64,000 nucleotides of DNA. Source: Ochrobactrum sp. CGA5. GTDB taxonomy: Bacteria > Pseudomonadota > Alphaproteobacteria > Rhizobiales > Rhizobiaceae. Under the pieces are notes generated by a model. It had not been told where the DNA came from and ran no database searches. It was given only the letters and a program-made list of their open reading frames with translations. How positions within the stretch are numbered: the stretch's first letter is position 1; each line of letters opens with the position of its first letter. A program made the translations under genes and the position numbers. Shown here in pieces: positions 26,317-35,110 of this stretch. Location of the stretch: NCBI RefSeq assembly GCF_006345815.1, contig NZ_VCIG01000005.1:62001-126000 (forward strand), written 5' to 3'.

Positions 26317-27543
26317 CTAGTTGGGGCGCAGTGACATGATGGCGGGTTCAACCGTCTTCGTGGTGGTATTGAGAAACGTCTCTCGAAGAAACTCTTCCTG
26401 CCGTGAAAGCTGGCTGCGATAGTGCTCGACCCCAGCTTTCACTTGCTTGGTTATTTCTGTTCGGTGCTCGAATGCAAAATCGACCTGAGAGAGGATAGTT
26501 TCGGGATCAAATCCGTCGATCCGGTGGCGGAATGCCGCCAGCCCGGTGTCCTGCAACAGGGCGTCGTTCTTGCTTGCATAAGCCAGCGAGATTGTAGGTC
26601 GTCCCATGGCAAGTGCGCAGACAATGTTGTGGTAGCGACTGGCGATGACGAGATCGGTTCCTGCGATCTGGTGCATAAGGTCGCGCAGCGATGCGGCTGG
26701 ATCGAATGTGACTTTGTCTGCTTCAGCCGGGCCTAGCTGCCTCAATATATCGCGGGCCGCTTCCAAATCGCTCTTGTCTCCCATCAGCAGACGTACCTGA
26801 CGCCCGCTGGTCAGAAGTCCATTCACCAGCTTCGTGATTTTGGCGACATAATCCCCATAGATGGCATCGCCATCTTTGTCCTTTTTTTTCCATCCACGGT
26901 ACGTCATCACGCCTATGCCCACGCATTGAACTCCGCCGTCCCGATTTTCATCCGGGACCGTCGGCAGTGCAAAGGCAATATCTGCGCTGACGAAATCCTG
27001 AGGCGGGTCGACCCCAAGGTGTTTCATGAAGTCATGGGAAACCTGGTCCCGATAGGAACGGAAAGCCGCCAGCCTTGAAGCCCGACGAATGAAGAACCGG
27101 CTCAATGGATGATCGACTGGTCCGGCACCAATCGACACGAAAATCATGCGTGTGTTGGCAAGCTTGGCCGCCAGTGACCAGCGTAGCACCGTAAAGGGCC
27201 AGCCGAATGGGTTCTCGTTGAAGTCATCCAGTATGCCGGTGCCGGGTACAACGATGAGATCAAGCTGAGAGGAAACTAAAAACGCGCTGCAAAAGCCGAC
27301 CGCTCGGCGGGGGAAATGCAACATTGCCTTGTTGATTGTTCTGAGCAGCCAGTTTGAAGAGGCGGCTTGCGAGACGGGGTAGACCGGGAGATCGAAGGTC
27401 TGTGCAACAGTGTCGGGCTTGGAGCAGATACAGATAAGCTTTGCATCGGGGTAGTTGCGCTTCAAGAGCTGCAACATTGCTTCCAGCGAACCGTCATTGC
27501 CGGTATTGCCAGAACCAAACTGCCCGAAAAGACCTATTCTCAT
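26317..27543 (-). CDS. Polysaccharide pyruvyltransferase family protein
   Basis: A 408-residue protein of the PS_pyruv_trans family, which adds pyruvate ketals to polysaccharide sugars from phosphoenolpyruvate. It begins RIGLFGQFGSGNTGNDGSL, then shows VPGTGILDD, FVSIGAGPVDHPLSR and, near the end, ASRYHNIVCALAMGRPTISLAY, the usual conserved C-terminal motif. GGGAG precedes the ATG. It is a single gene, convergent with the GT2 and divergent from the GT4 at 27812 over a 268-base promoter region. Pyruvylation would add negative charge to the exopolysaccharide. Confidence 0.88.
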   Translation of the reverse strand: MRIGLFGQFGSGNTGNDGSLEAMLQLLKRNYPDAKLICICSKPDTVAQTFDLPVYPVSQAASSNWLLRTINKAMLHFPRRAVGFCSAFLVSSQLDLIVVPGTGILDDFNENPFGWPFTVLRWSLAAKLANTRMIFVSIGAGPVDHPLSRFFIRRASRLAAFRSYRDQVSHDFMKHLGVDPPQDFVSADIAFALPTVPDENRDGGVQCVGIGVMTYRGWKKKDKDGDAIYGDYVAKITKLVNGLLTSGRQVRLLMGDKSDLEAARDILRQLGPAEADKVTFDPAASLRDLMHQIAGTDLVIASRYHNIVCALAMGRPTISLAYASKNDALLQDTGLAAFRHRIDGFDPETILSQVDFAFEHRTEITKQVKAGVEHYRSQLSRQEEFLRETFLNTTTKTVEPAIMSLRPN

Positions 27544-27811
27544 GCGCGTGTCTCCCGCTACAGCTAAAAGCTAATGCGGAACGCATCGCGGGGAAAACTG
27601 GCAGAAGGGTGAACACCATCCTCTATTGTAGGATGGGGTGTACCCCTCATAGCCGAAATGCGCGGCACGGCAATTTCGGTACACTGGCCAGCGGTATATC
27701 CATTGCCCCCGATATACCGGAGTAAGGCTTCGGGGGAGTTGTTCCCTCGAAGTCTTGTCTCCTTGAAATGTCCCTCTGACAACAGTTCCGGGCGGCAACC
27801 AGGTTCTGGCC

Positions 27812-29044
27812 ATGAAATGTGCTTACTTTGTCCGTCCTCACATCGGCGGAACCTATTCGGTCTTTACACGCCTGCGATCATCGCTTGGCCAGTCGGGCAT
27901 AGAACTTCGCTGGCTTGCCGCGGGCGCTGCAGGCGATACGGTCAATGTGCCAACCGGGCAGGGGCTGGACGACGCCCTTCGCAAAGGCGATGCGATCGAC
28001 CGGATGGGCGTTCTGGATGAAGAAACCCGCGCAAGGCATATGATCGATTTTCTGCGTGACAACCATTTCCAAGCCGTGTTCGTCAATGTTCTATCGAGCC
28101 GATTTGAAACCAATCTGGTCCGCTATCTGCCAGCCGATATTCTGCGCATCATGATCGTCCACAACATCACGCCCGGCACCTATGCTGCGGCGCGTGCGAT
28201 CCGCGATCATGTTCATGCTACGGTTGGTGTCTCGAAACGCTGCCGCGACGATCTCGTGCACCAGCACGGTTTCGATGCCGCGCGTACGCTGGTCATTCCG
28301 CATGGACTGAACCGGGACATACATCTGTCGCGCAATTTTCCGAAAAAGGACGAATGCAGCCCGCTAAGACTACTTTATCTCGGTCGCATAGAAGACAGCC
28401 CGAAGGGCATTTTCTGGCTGCCTAGTATTTTGCGCGAGCTCCATTGTCCCTATCACTTGACAGTCGCCGGCAACGGTCCCGATCTCGCAGAGTTGCGGCA
28501 TCGTCTTGCACCCTTTGGCGACAAGGTCAGTTTTAGCGGCTGGGTTGCGCCGTATGATGTACCATGGCTGGTGAGCCAGCATGACGTGATGGTCATGCCG
28601 TCGCGCTATGAAGGTTTCGGCCTTACGCTTATCGAGGCGATGAGCCAGGGATGCCCGGCGGTAGTATCCAAAATTGTCGGTGTGACCGATACTATTGTCA
28701 CCGATGGGAAGGACGGACTTTTGTTTCCTGTCGGCGATTTCCGTCAGGCGGCGCGTCATATCGACCGGCTTGCGCGTGATCGTGAATTGCTTGCGGGCAT
28801 GGGAGAGGCTGCCCAGCAGAAGGTTGAAACGGTTTTCGATAACGATACTGCCGGGCGCGCCTATGCGTGCCTTCTCGAAAACTTGACGAAGGATCAACCT
28901 GCAATTGCGCCGCCGCTGGCGCTTTCTCAATGGTCGATGCCGAATGCGCTTCATTCCAGTTTGCGCAGCCGCCTGCCGAAGCCGGTAAAGAACTGGCTGC
29001 GCCAGATGCGCGAACGTCTGCATACAAGATGGTCGGCCGCATGA
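27812..29044 (+). CDS. GT4 glycosyltransferase
   Basis: A 410-residue GT-B protein. Its N-terminal half begins CAYFVRPHIGGTYSVFTRL; the donor-binding half has LLYLGRIEDSPKGIFWL and the EX7E motif YEGFGLTLIEAMSQGCPAVV. The C-terminal tail (about 375-410) is basic and may touch the membrane. It heads a plus-strand group with the class III aminotransferase and DUF4038 hydrolase, 26 bases before the former. This suggests that these three genes act on the same sugar or side chain. Confidence 0.85.
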   Translation: MKCAYFVRPHIGGTYSVFTRLRSSLGQSGIELRWLAAGAAGDTVNVPTGQGLDDALRKGDAIDRMGVLDEETRARHMIDFLRDNHFQAVFVNVLSSRFETNLVRYLPADILRIMIVHNITPGTYAAARAIRDHVHATVGVSKRCRDDLVHQHGFDAARTLVIPHGLNRDIHLSRNFPKKDECSPLRLLYLGRIEDSPKGIFWLPSILRELHCPYHLTVAGNGPDLAELRHRLAPFGDKVSFSGWVAPYDVPWLVSQHDVMVMPSRYEGFGLTLIEAMSQGCPAVVSKIVGVTDTIVTDGKDGLLFPVGDFRQAARHIDRLARDRELLAGMGEAAQQKVETVFDNDTAGRAYACLLENLTKDQPAIAPPLALSQWSMPNALHSSLRSRLPKPVKNWLRQMRERLHTRWSAA

Positions 29045-29070
29045 TCTGGGAATAAGAAAGGAGAAGGGGC

Positions 29071-30426
29071 ATGAACCTTTTCACATCGCAGTTCCGCAAT
29101 TCGCAATTGCTTGCCAGCAAGGCGCACGCGCTCATTCCGGGCGGTTGCCATACCTATGCCAAGGGCGACGACCAGTACCCGGTTTTGGCGCCGGGCTTCA
29201 TCCAGCGCGGGTCCGGCTCGCATGTCTTCGACGTGGATGGCCACGAATATATCGAATATGGCATGGGCAATCGTGCGGTTGGGCTCGGTCACGCCTATCC
29301 ACCCGTCGTGCGCGCTGTTCGTGATGCCTTACAGGACGGCTGTAACTTCACGCGGCCGAGCGCCATAGAAGTCGAATGCGCGGAAAGCTTTCTTGAGCTG
29401 ATTGATGGCGCCGAAATGGTGAAATTCTGTAAGGACGGTTCGGACGCGACCTCCGGCGCAGTGCGACTGGCGCGGGCCTATACGGGACGCGACATGATTG
29501 CCTGTTGCGCCGACCATCCGTTCTTTTCGACCGATGACTGGTTTATCGGGACAACGAAAATGAATGCGGGTATTCCGGCCTCGGTTTCGGCTTTGACAGC
29601 GACCTTCCACTACAACGATATTGCGAGTGTTGAAGCCTTGTTCGAGGACTATCCGGGGCGCATCGCAGCCATCATTCTCGAACCCGCAAAGGCGGACGAG
29701 CCACAAAATAACTTCCTGCAGGAAGCAAGACGCATCGCTCATGAAAACGGGGCCTTGTTCATTCTGGATGAGATGATTACCGGTTTTCGCTGGCATCTGC
29801 GTGGTGCGCAGAAGCTATACGATGTCGAACCTGATCTTTCCTGTTTCGGCAAGGCGCTGGGCAACGGCTTTGCGATTTCGGCGCTGGCCGGCAAAGCGGA
29901 ATATATGCAGCTTGGGGGGCTGACCCAGACCGACCATCCACGCGTGTTCCTGCTCTCGACCACGCATGGTGCGGAAACTCACGCTATGGCGGCGGCGATT
30001 GCCACGATGACGATCTATCGCGACGAGCCGGTAATCGAACGGCTCTATGAGCAGGGCTCCAAGCTGGCGGAGGGCGTGAATGCGGCGATTACCGGTCATG
30101 GGCTGCAGAAGCATGTTCGACTGTTCGGGCGTCCGTGCTGCCTGGCATATGGCACTCTTGATGAGAAAGGCCAGCCCTCGCAGGCATTTCGCACATTGCT
30201 TCTTCAAGAGACGATCAGGCGCGGCGTCCTGATGCCTTCTTTGGTGGTGAGCTATACGCATAGCGACACCGACATTGCGCGGACGGTGGATGCCATCGAC
30301 GGTGCGCTTGGCATCTATGTCAGGGCGCTGAATGACGGGGTGGGTTCTTATTTAACCGGGCGCCCTTCGCAAGTGGTCTATCGCCGCTTCAATGAAGCGC
30401 CCGCCTATCCGCCGTCAATGCGATGA
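29071..30426 (+). CDS. Class III PLP aminotransferase, glutamate-1-semialdehyde aminomutase-like
   Basis: A 451-residue pyridoxal-phosphate enzyme of the class III aminotransferase fold. The PLP lysine is Lys261 in CFGKALGNGFAISAL, and Asp233 (ILDEMITGFR) would pair with the pyridine nitrogen. The opening HALIPGGCHTYAKG and overall pattern resemble glutamate-1-semialdehyde 2,1-aminomutase, but the polysaccharide context argues against a haem role. It probably aminates a keto-sugar or a small decoration. GAAAGGAG precedes the ATG. Its end overlaps the DUF4038 gene by ATGA. The substrate is unknown. Confidence 0.85.
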   Translation: MNLFTSQFRNSQLLASKAHALIPGGCHTYAKGDDQYPVLAPGFIQRGSGSHVFDVDGHEYIEYGMGNRAVGLGHAYPPVVRAVRDALQDGCNFTRPSAIEVECAESFLELIDGAEMVKFCKDGSDATSGAVRLARAYTGRDMIACCADHPFFSTDDWFIGTTKMNAGIPASVSALTATFHYNDIASVEALFEDYPGRIAAIILEPAKADEPQNNFLQEARRIAHENGALFILDEMITGFRWHLRGAQKLYDVEPDLSCFGKALGNGFAISALAGKAEYMQLGGLTQTDHPRVFLLSTTHGAETHAMAAAIATMTIYRDEPVIERLYEQGSKLAEGVNAAITGHGLQKHVRLFGRPCCLAYGTLDEKGQPSQAFRTLLLQETIRRGVLMPSLVVSYTHSDTDIARTVDAIDGALGIYVRALNDGVGSYLTGRPSQVVYRRFNEAPAYPPSMR

Positions 30427-31748
30427 TGCGAATTGCGTCTGCCTTGATCACCGTGGCTCTGCTGTCGTTGGCAGCAGGCTTTTCCCATGCGTCCGACTTG
30501 TTTCCGATCAAGGTCGCTCACGACCGGAGGATATTCGAGGATGCAACAGGCGAACCTTTTTTGTTAAATGGCGACACCGCTTGGTCGCTGATTGCGGAAC
30601 TCAAGCGCGATGATGTCGAAATCTATCTGCAGGATCGCCGAAAGCGTGGCTTCAATGCCATTCTGGTCAATCTGGTTGAACACCAGTTCTCCAGTCATCC
30701 GCCAGCCAATGCCTATGGCGAGAAGCCCTTCAACGGTGATGCGTTCGGCGAACTCAATCCGAAATACTTCGATTATGCCGCTTGGGTGATCGGTCGGGCA
30801 GAACAGCTTGGTTTCGTCGTTTTTCTCGCGCCGGCCTATCTGGGGGTAAGCGGCGGCGATCAGGGCTGGTTCAACAATGTCGAGATCGCGGGCCCGCAGA
30901 AAATGCGCCTCTATGGCCAGAAAGTAGCCGAACGATTTCGGCAATACTCCAACATTGTCTGGGTTTTGGGAGGCGATTTTAACACACCGGACGAGAAACT
31001 GGTTTCCAGCCTGGCCGAGGGGATCATGAAGATCAGCCCGTCCTCACTGAAAACCGTTCACCCCAGCCCCGAGACAGACACTGCCGAGATTTGGGGCAAA
31101 TATAGCTGGTTCTCCTTCGATACGCTCTACAGCTACAAGGACATTCATACCGGAATGATCGCTCGTACTGCGGGCGACGTCGCCATGCCGGTCATACTGT
31201 TGGAGACATTCTACGAGAGGGAACGGGAGTCGACACCGCAAACCATCCGGCGAAACGCCTATGGTGCCTTACTGGGCGGCGCTGCGGGACATTTCTTTGG
31301 CAATAATCCTATCTGGCATTTCAACAGTTCCGGCCTGTTCGCCTACGATGGCACTTGGCGCGACGCACTCAACAGTCCGGGCGCACGGTCGATGACGGCT
31401 CTAAAGGCGCTGTTTGCAAAAATGCCCTGGCAGCAATTACAGCCAGATCGTGAAGACCGCCTCGCCGTGAATTCGGAAAGCTACGGCTCTTTCCTGCCTG
31501 ATGGGAGCTTGTCGGTGATCTATGGTGATGCCAATGGCTTTGCGGTGCAAAAGGATGCGGTAAAAATCGGTCAGAAGGCCGTCTGGTATGACCCCTTTTC
31601 CGGCAAATTTGCTGATGCAGACGCGCCGAAGATCGAGGGCAGGATTGTAACCTATATGCCGAAGCAAGCGAAAAATTCAGGTGGTGGAACCGATTGGCTT
31701 TTGTTGATTGGCACTGCAGCCCGCTTGAAGGACATCCAAAGGAGGTAG
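30423..31748 (+). CDS. Secreted DUF4038-type glycoside hydrolase
   Basis: A 441-residue protein with a signal peptide (residues 1-24, cleavage after GFSHA). The TIM-barrel domain typical of DUF4038 proteins covers about residues 30-340: FLLNGDTAWSLIAELKRDDV, GFNAILVNL, WVLGGDFNTPDEK and, later, GAAGHFFGNNPIWHF. A small beta-sandwich-like tail (about 350-440) follows. Relatives include GH140-type apiosidases. A periplasmic hydrolase in a polysaccharide locus usually trims or degrades the product, for example clearing stalled chains. It overlaps the aminotransferase gene, so co-translation is likely. Its linkage specificity is unknown. Confidence 0.8.
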   Translation: MMRIASALITVALLSLAAGFSHASDLFPIKVAHDRRIFEDATGEPFLLNGDTAWSLIAELKRDDVEIYLQDRRKRGFNAILVNLVEHQFSSHPPANAYGEKPFNGDAFGELNPKYFDYAAWVIGRAEQLGFVVFLAPAYLGVSGGDQGWFNNVEIAGPQKMRLYGQKVAERFRQYSNIVWVLGGDFNTPDEKLVSSLAEGIMKISPSSLKTVHPSPETDTAEIWGKYSWFSFDTLYSYKDIHTGMIARTAGDVAMPVILLETFYERERESTPQTIRRNAYGALLGGAAGHFFGNNPIWHFNSSGLFAYDGTWRDALNSPGARSMTALKALFAKMPWQQLQPDREDRLAVNSESYGSFLPDGSLSVIYGDANGFAVQKDAVKIGQKAVWYDPFSGKFADADAPKIEGRIVTYMPKQAKNSGGGTDWLLLIGTAARLKDIQRR

Positions 31749-31867
31749 GCAATACGTCCTTTCACGCTTTTCATACACGCTTGTCCTAACCGGACATGCC
31801 TTCGGTCAAGTCGTCGCTCCTGTCCTCTCTGGCTAACATGCATTTATCAAAGCTTGAGGAGTCGGAC

Positions 31868-32929
31868 ATGAAAGTACTGGTTACGGGCAATCAGGGCTAT
31901 ATCGGGTCGGTCATGGTGCCGGTCCTCGCACATGCGGGGCACGACGTGTCCGGCTATGACATTGGGCTCTACGAGAATTGCTTATTTGAAGAAGGCGGCA
32001 CGGTGATGAATGTGCCGACCATCCGAAAGGACGTGCGCGATGTATTGCCACGTGATCTTGAGGGCTTCGACGCAGTCATTCATCTTGCCGCACTCTCCAA
32101 CGATCCACTCGGCAACCTCAATGAGGAACTGACTTACGACATCAATCATCGAGCGAGTGTAGCCATGGCAAAAGCTGCCAAACGTGCCGGTGTGGGGCGT
32201 TTTCTGTTTGCTTCTTCCTGCAGCAATTACGGTATCAGCGATGCCGATCTGATCGATGAAACCGGCGAGCTGAAACCGGTAACGGCCTATGGCCGATCCA
32301 AGGTGCGGGCGGAACAGGAAATTCAGGAGCTGGCGGATGCAAGCTTCTGTCCTGTCTATCTGCGACCTGCCACGGCATACGGCGTTTCGCCTTTTTTGCG
32401 CTTCGACATTGTGCTCAATAATCTCGTGGCGTGGGCTGTGACGAAAGGGCTGATCTATCTCAAGTCGGACGGTACGCCATGGCGGCCAATCGTGCATATC
32501 CGCGATATTTCCCGCGCCTTCATGGCGGCGATGGAAGCGCCACGCGAGAAAGTCTGGAACGAAGCTTTCAATGTCGGTTCCACGGAGCACAATTACCGTA
32601 TCCGCGACATAGCAGGCATTGTTGCCGATAATGTCCCTGATTGCCGTATCGAATATGCGGACGATGCCGGGCCGGACACACGTTCCTACCGCGTCAGTTT
32701 TGAAAAGCTGGCCCGCGTGTTGCCGGAAGCGAAACCGGAGTGGGATGCCGTTACCGGTACGCGCGAATTGCTTGCTGCCTATCGTAGTTCGACGCTGACA
32801 CTTGAGGAATTTGAAGGACCGCGCTTCCAGCGTATCGCCCATATCCGAAAGCTCATCGCGGAAGGTATTCTGGATGCTGACTTGCGTCGCGCCGACGAAG
32901 AAACTCAACCCCTTCGGGCGACTGCATGA
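31868..32929 (+). CDS. Extended SDR sugar-nucleotide epimerase/reductase
   Basis: A 353-residue NAD(P)-dependent sugar-nucleotide SDR. The Rossmann motif is TGNQGYIG (7-14); the active-site stretch is SSCSNYG (116-122), with Tyr141 and Lys145 in YGRSK; and [17 protein letters not shown] follows. The dehydratase signature TDE is not present, so a 4,6-dehydratase role is unlikely and an epimerase or reductase role is more probable. The open frame starts at 31796, but the ATG at 31868 has GAGGAG upstream and directly precedes the Rossmann strand. It overlaps the DUF4910 gene by ATGA. Confidence 0.88.
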   Translation: MKVLVTGNQGYIGSVMVPVLAHAGHDVSGYDIGLYENCLFEEGGTVMNVPTIRKDVRDVLPRDLEGFDAVIHLAALSNDPLGNLNEELTYDINHRASVAMAKAAKRAGVGRFLFASSCSNYGISDADLIDETGELKPVTAYGRSKVRAEQEIQELADASFCPVYLRPATAYGVSPFLRFDIVLNNLVAWAVTKGLIYLKSDGTPWRPIVHIRDISRAFMAAMEAPREKVWNEAFNVGSTEHNYRIRDIAGIVADNVPDCRIEYADDAGPDTRSYRVSFEKLARVLPEAKPEWDAVTGTRELLAAYRSSTLTLEEFEGPRFQRIAHIRKLIAEGILDADLRRADEETQPLRATA

Positions 32930-34248
32930 TGGATACGGGGGCAGGGCACATAGGCGTTGAAAATTCCATTCCGTCACCCTCAAACGGGATGGCCATCTAT
33001 GATCTTGCTGCTCGCCTCTATCCAATCTGCCGTAGTCTCGCCGGTGACGGGGTGCGCGACACGCTTGCTATCATCGGGGAGCACCTGCCGCTAACCGTCC
33101 ACTCGGTTCCGACCGGTACATCGCTTTACGACTGGAAAGCGCCGCAGGAATGGAGCATTCGCGAGGCCTATATCGCGGATGATAAAGGCAGGCACATCGT
33201 CGATTTTGCCCAGCACAATCTGCACGTTGTAAATTTTAGCGTGCCGGTGCGGGTCCGAATGCCGCTCAGTGCTCTGAAGGAGCATATTCATACATTGCCT
33301 GATCAGCCGGACCTCATTCCCTATCGCACCTGTTACCATTCCGATGGCTGGGGCTTTTGCATGACGCATAAGGCGTTTCTGGCCCTGACGGAGGGCGATT
33401 ATGACGTCGTGATTGACGCAGAGCGTCGCGATGGCTTTCTGACCTTTGGCGAGTTTATTCACCGGGGCGAAACAGACGAGACATTCATCCTTTCAGCCCA
33501 TCTCTGCCACCCCTCTCTAGCCAACGACAATTGCTCAGGACTGGCTCTGCTGGCCTGTCTCGGCGAGGCGTTGCAATTGCGGCGCACTCGTCTGACTTAT
33601 AGGCTGCTTTTCGGTCCTGCGACTTTCGGTGCTCTCGCCTGGCTTCAGCAGAACGAGGCGCAGCTGGGGCTGGTTCGGCACGGGCTGGTTCTCTCCTGTG
33701 TCGGTGACGCAGGTGGGCCGAATTACAAGCGCAGCCGTCGCGGCGATGCTGAGATCGATCGCATCATGGCGCTTGTGCTTTCCGGGTGCGCCGGTGCAGT
33801 GACGCATGATTTCTGGCCCTATGGCTATGACGAACGCCAGTTCTGTTCGCCGGGATTCAACCTGCCGGTGGGTATGTTCCAGCGCAGCCTTTATGGCTCT
33901 TTTCCAGAATACCACACATCGGCCGACAATCTCGATTTCATCAAACCTGTTTATCTTGAGCAGTCTTTCAATATTGTTATGCAAGCAATTGAAATTGCTG
34001 ATAGAAACTGGCGCCCGTTAAACACTTCTCCAAAAGGGGAGCCGCAGCTAGGAAAGCGTGGGCTCTATGGAAGCATGGGAGGCGACAGCCGCGCCGCGCA
34101 AAGCGCAATGGCGTTGCTATGGGTCCTTAATCTGGCGGATGGCGAGCATTCCATTCTCGATATGGCAGAGCGGGCGAAGCTGCCATTCGTTACCCTTGCG
34201 GATGCGGCTGATCGCCTCCGCGATGCGGGCTTGTTGGTGGAGGTCTAA
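32926..34248 (+). CDS. DUF4910 aminopeptidase-like protein of a sugar cluster
   Basis: A 440-residue protein of the DUF4910 type. It has an M28-like aminopeptidase fold with an inserted domain at about residues 60-170 and a C-terminal winged helix (about 385-440). The metal-binding stretch [11 protein letters not shown] (192-202) is intact, and a second histidine lies in [12 protein letters not shown]. Such proteins often lie in nucleotide-sugar or glycan clusters, and their substrate is not established to my knowledge. It is translationally coupled to the SDR upstream and converges on the RmlC-like gene, whose stop shares bases with its own. A hydrolase or amide-forming role on a sugar is possible. 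Confidence 0.8.
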   Translation: MMDTGAGHIGVENSIPSPSNGMAIYDLAARLYPICRSLAGDGVRDTLAIIGEHLPLTVHSVPTGTSLYDWKAPQEWSIREAYIADDKGRHIVDFAQHNLHVVNFSVPVRVRMPLSALKEHIHTLPDQPDLIPYRTCYHSDGWGFCMTHKAFLALTEGDYDVVIDAERRDGFLTFGEFIHRGETDETFILSAHLCHPSLANDNCSGLALLACLGEALQLRRTRLTYRLLFGPATFGALAWLQQNEAQLGLVRHGLVLSCVGDAGGPNYKRSRRGDAEIDRIMALVLSGCAGAVTHDFWPYGYDERQFCSPGFNLPVGMFQRSLYGSFPEYHTSADNLDFIKPVYLEQSFNIVMQAIEIADRNWRPLNTSPKGEPQLGKRGLYGSMGGDSRAAQSAMALLWVLNLADGEHSILDMAERAKLPFVTLADAADRLRDAGLLVEV

Positions 34249-34769
34249 AGCAGCGGCCAAGCCAGATCCTTGTCGGAAATGACGCTTGGCCTGTTCGGCC
34301 AGGGTATGCCAAGAGACGGGTCATCATAGCGTAGACCTGTTGCATAATCAGGCGCATAAGGCTTCGAGATCATGTAACGCACGAGCACATCGCGCGTCAG
34401 GGTCTGGAAGCCGTGGGCACAGCCTTCCGGGATGTAGAGCTGTACGCCGTTTTCAGCGGACAGCTCTACGCCGGTCCACCGTCGATAGGTTGGTGAATGC
34501 GGGCGCAGATCGACCAGAACATCCCAGATGACGCCTTGCAGGCAGGTGACGAGTTTGGTCTCCGAGTGCGGTTCGTTTTGGTAATGAAGGCCGCGCAACG
34601 TTCCTTTTTCGCGCGAGAAAGACAGGCTGTGCTGCGGGAAATGCGTTTCCATCTGCCGTTCAGCAAACGCAGCTTCGCAATAGACCCGCGCGAACCAGCC
34701 CCGTTCGTCTTCAAGCCTCTCCGGTTCGATAGACCAGGCGCCGTCGATGTTGAGCGAAACGAAACGCAT
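34245..34769 (-). CDS. RmlC-like nucleotide-sugar 3,5-epimerase
   Basis: A 174-residue cupin of the dTDP-4-dehydrorhamnose 3,5-epimerase family. The catalytic histidine is His62 in LRGLHYQ; YIPEGCAHGFQTL and KPYAPDYATGLRYDDPSLGI complete the active site. The sequence diverges from rhamnose-specific RmlC, and no RmlA, RmlB or RmlD gene is beside it, so the substrate is probably another 4-keto sugar nucleotide. The ATG at 34769 was chosen over the one at 34799 because AAAGG lies just upstream. Its stop codon shares two bases with the stop of the convergent DUF4910 gene. Confidence 0.87.
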   Translation of the reverse strand: MRFVSLNIDGAWSIEPERLEDERGWFARVYCEAAFAERQMETHFPQHSLSFSREKGTLRGLHYQNEPHSETKLVTCLQGVIWDVLVDLRPHSPTYRRWTGVELSAENGVQLYIPEGCAHGFQTLTRDVLVRYMISKPYAPDYATGLRYDDPSLGIPWPNRPSVISDKDLAWPLL

Positions 34770-35110
34770 GCCTTTGCCCCGATTGTCGTGGATGTGCATT
34801 CTGACAGCAGCGCATCTGCGCGATAGAACCTTCTTCGATGCATCCGAATGGGCTTTCGGATGATACCAACCTGTCCGAATGAGGTAAGCTTCTACGTCCC
34901 GACCGTCATAGGGTGAAGACTGGGTGCCTACTTCTCATAGGTCATCCGGTGAATGTTGCGCCCGATCGTATGTACGCCTCGCTCCTGATGACAGTCTCGG
35001 AAATTTTCATGCCACTTAGTAGTTTTGGTTATCCGACGTCGATCGGAGTTCAGCTCTATCAAACCATAACGGACCTGCCAAAAAAGGTTCGATGAGGCAA
35101 GGAATGACGT
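34770..35110. promoter_or_regulatory. Divergent promoter region with a hairpin
   Basis: This gap separates the RmlC-like gene from the methyltransferase. It has no convincing gene. A perfect hairpin, CATCCGAA-TGGGCT-TTCGGATG, lies at 34841-34862, and a further TCCGAATGAG follows at about 34877, making a repeated element that may be a regulator site. The rest holds the leader of the methyltransferase operon. Confidence 0.5.

Noticed and set aside
29071-30426. Assignment as hemL of tetrapyrrole synthesis.
   Set aside because: The gene is between a glycosyltransferase and a secreted hydrolase with tight coupling, so a haem role is less likely than a sugar role.
31868-32929. Assignment as CDP-glucose or dTDP-glucose 4,6-dehydratase.
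   Set aside because: The TDE active-site signature is absent; the sequence reads SSCSNYG as in epimerases and reductases.
31982-33025. A 347-codon open frame on the minus strand over the SDR and DUF4910 genes.
   Set aside because: It lies opposite two well-supported genes and has no recognisable family or ribosome site.
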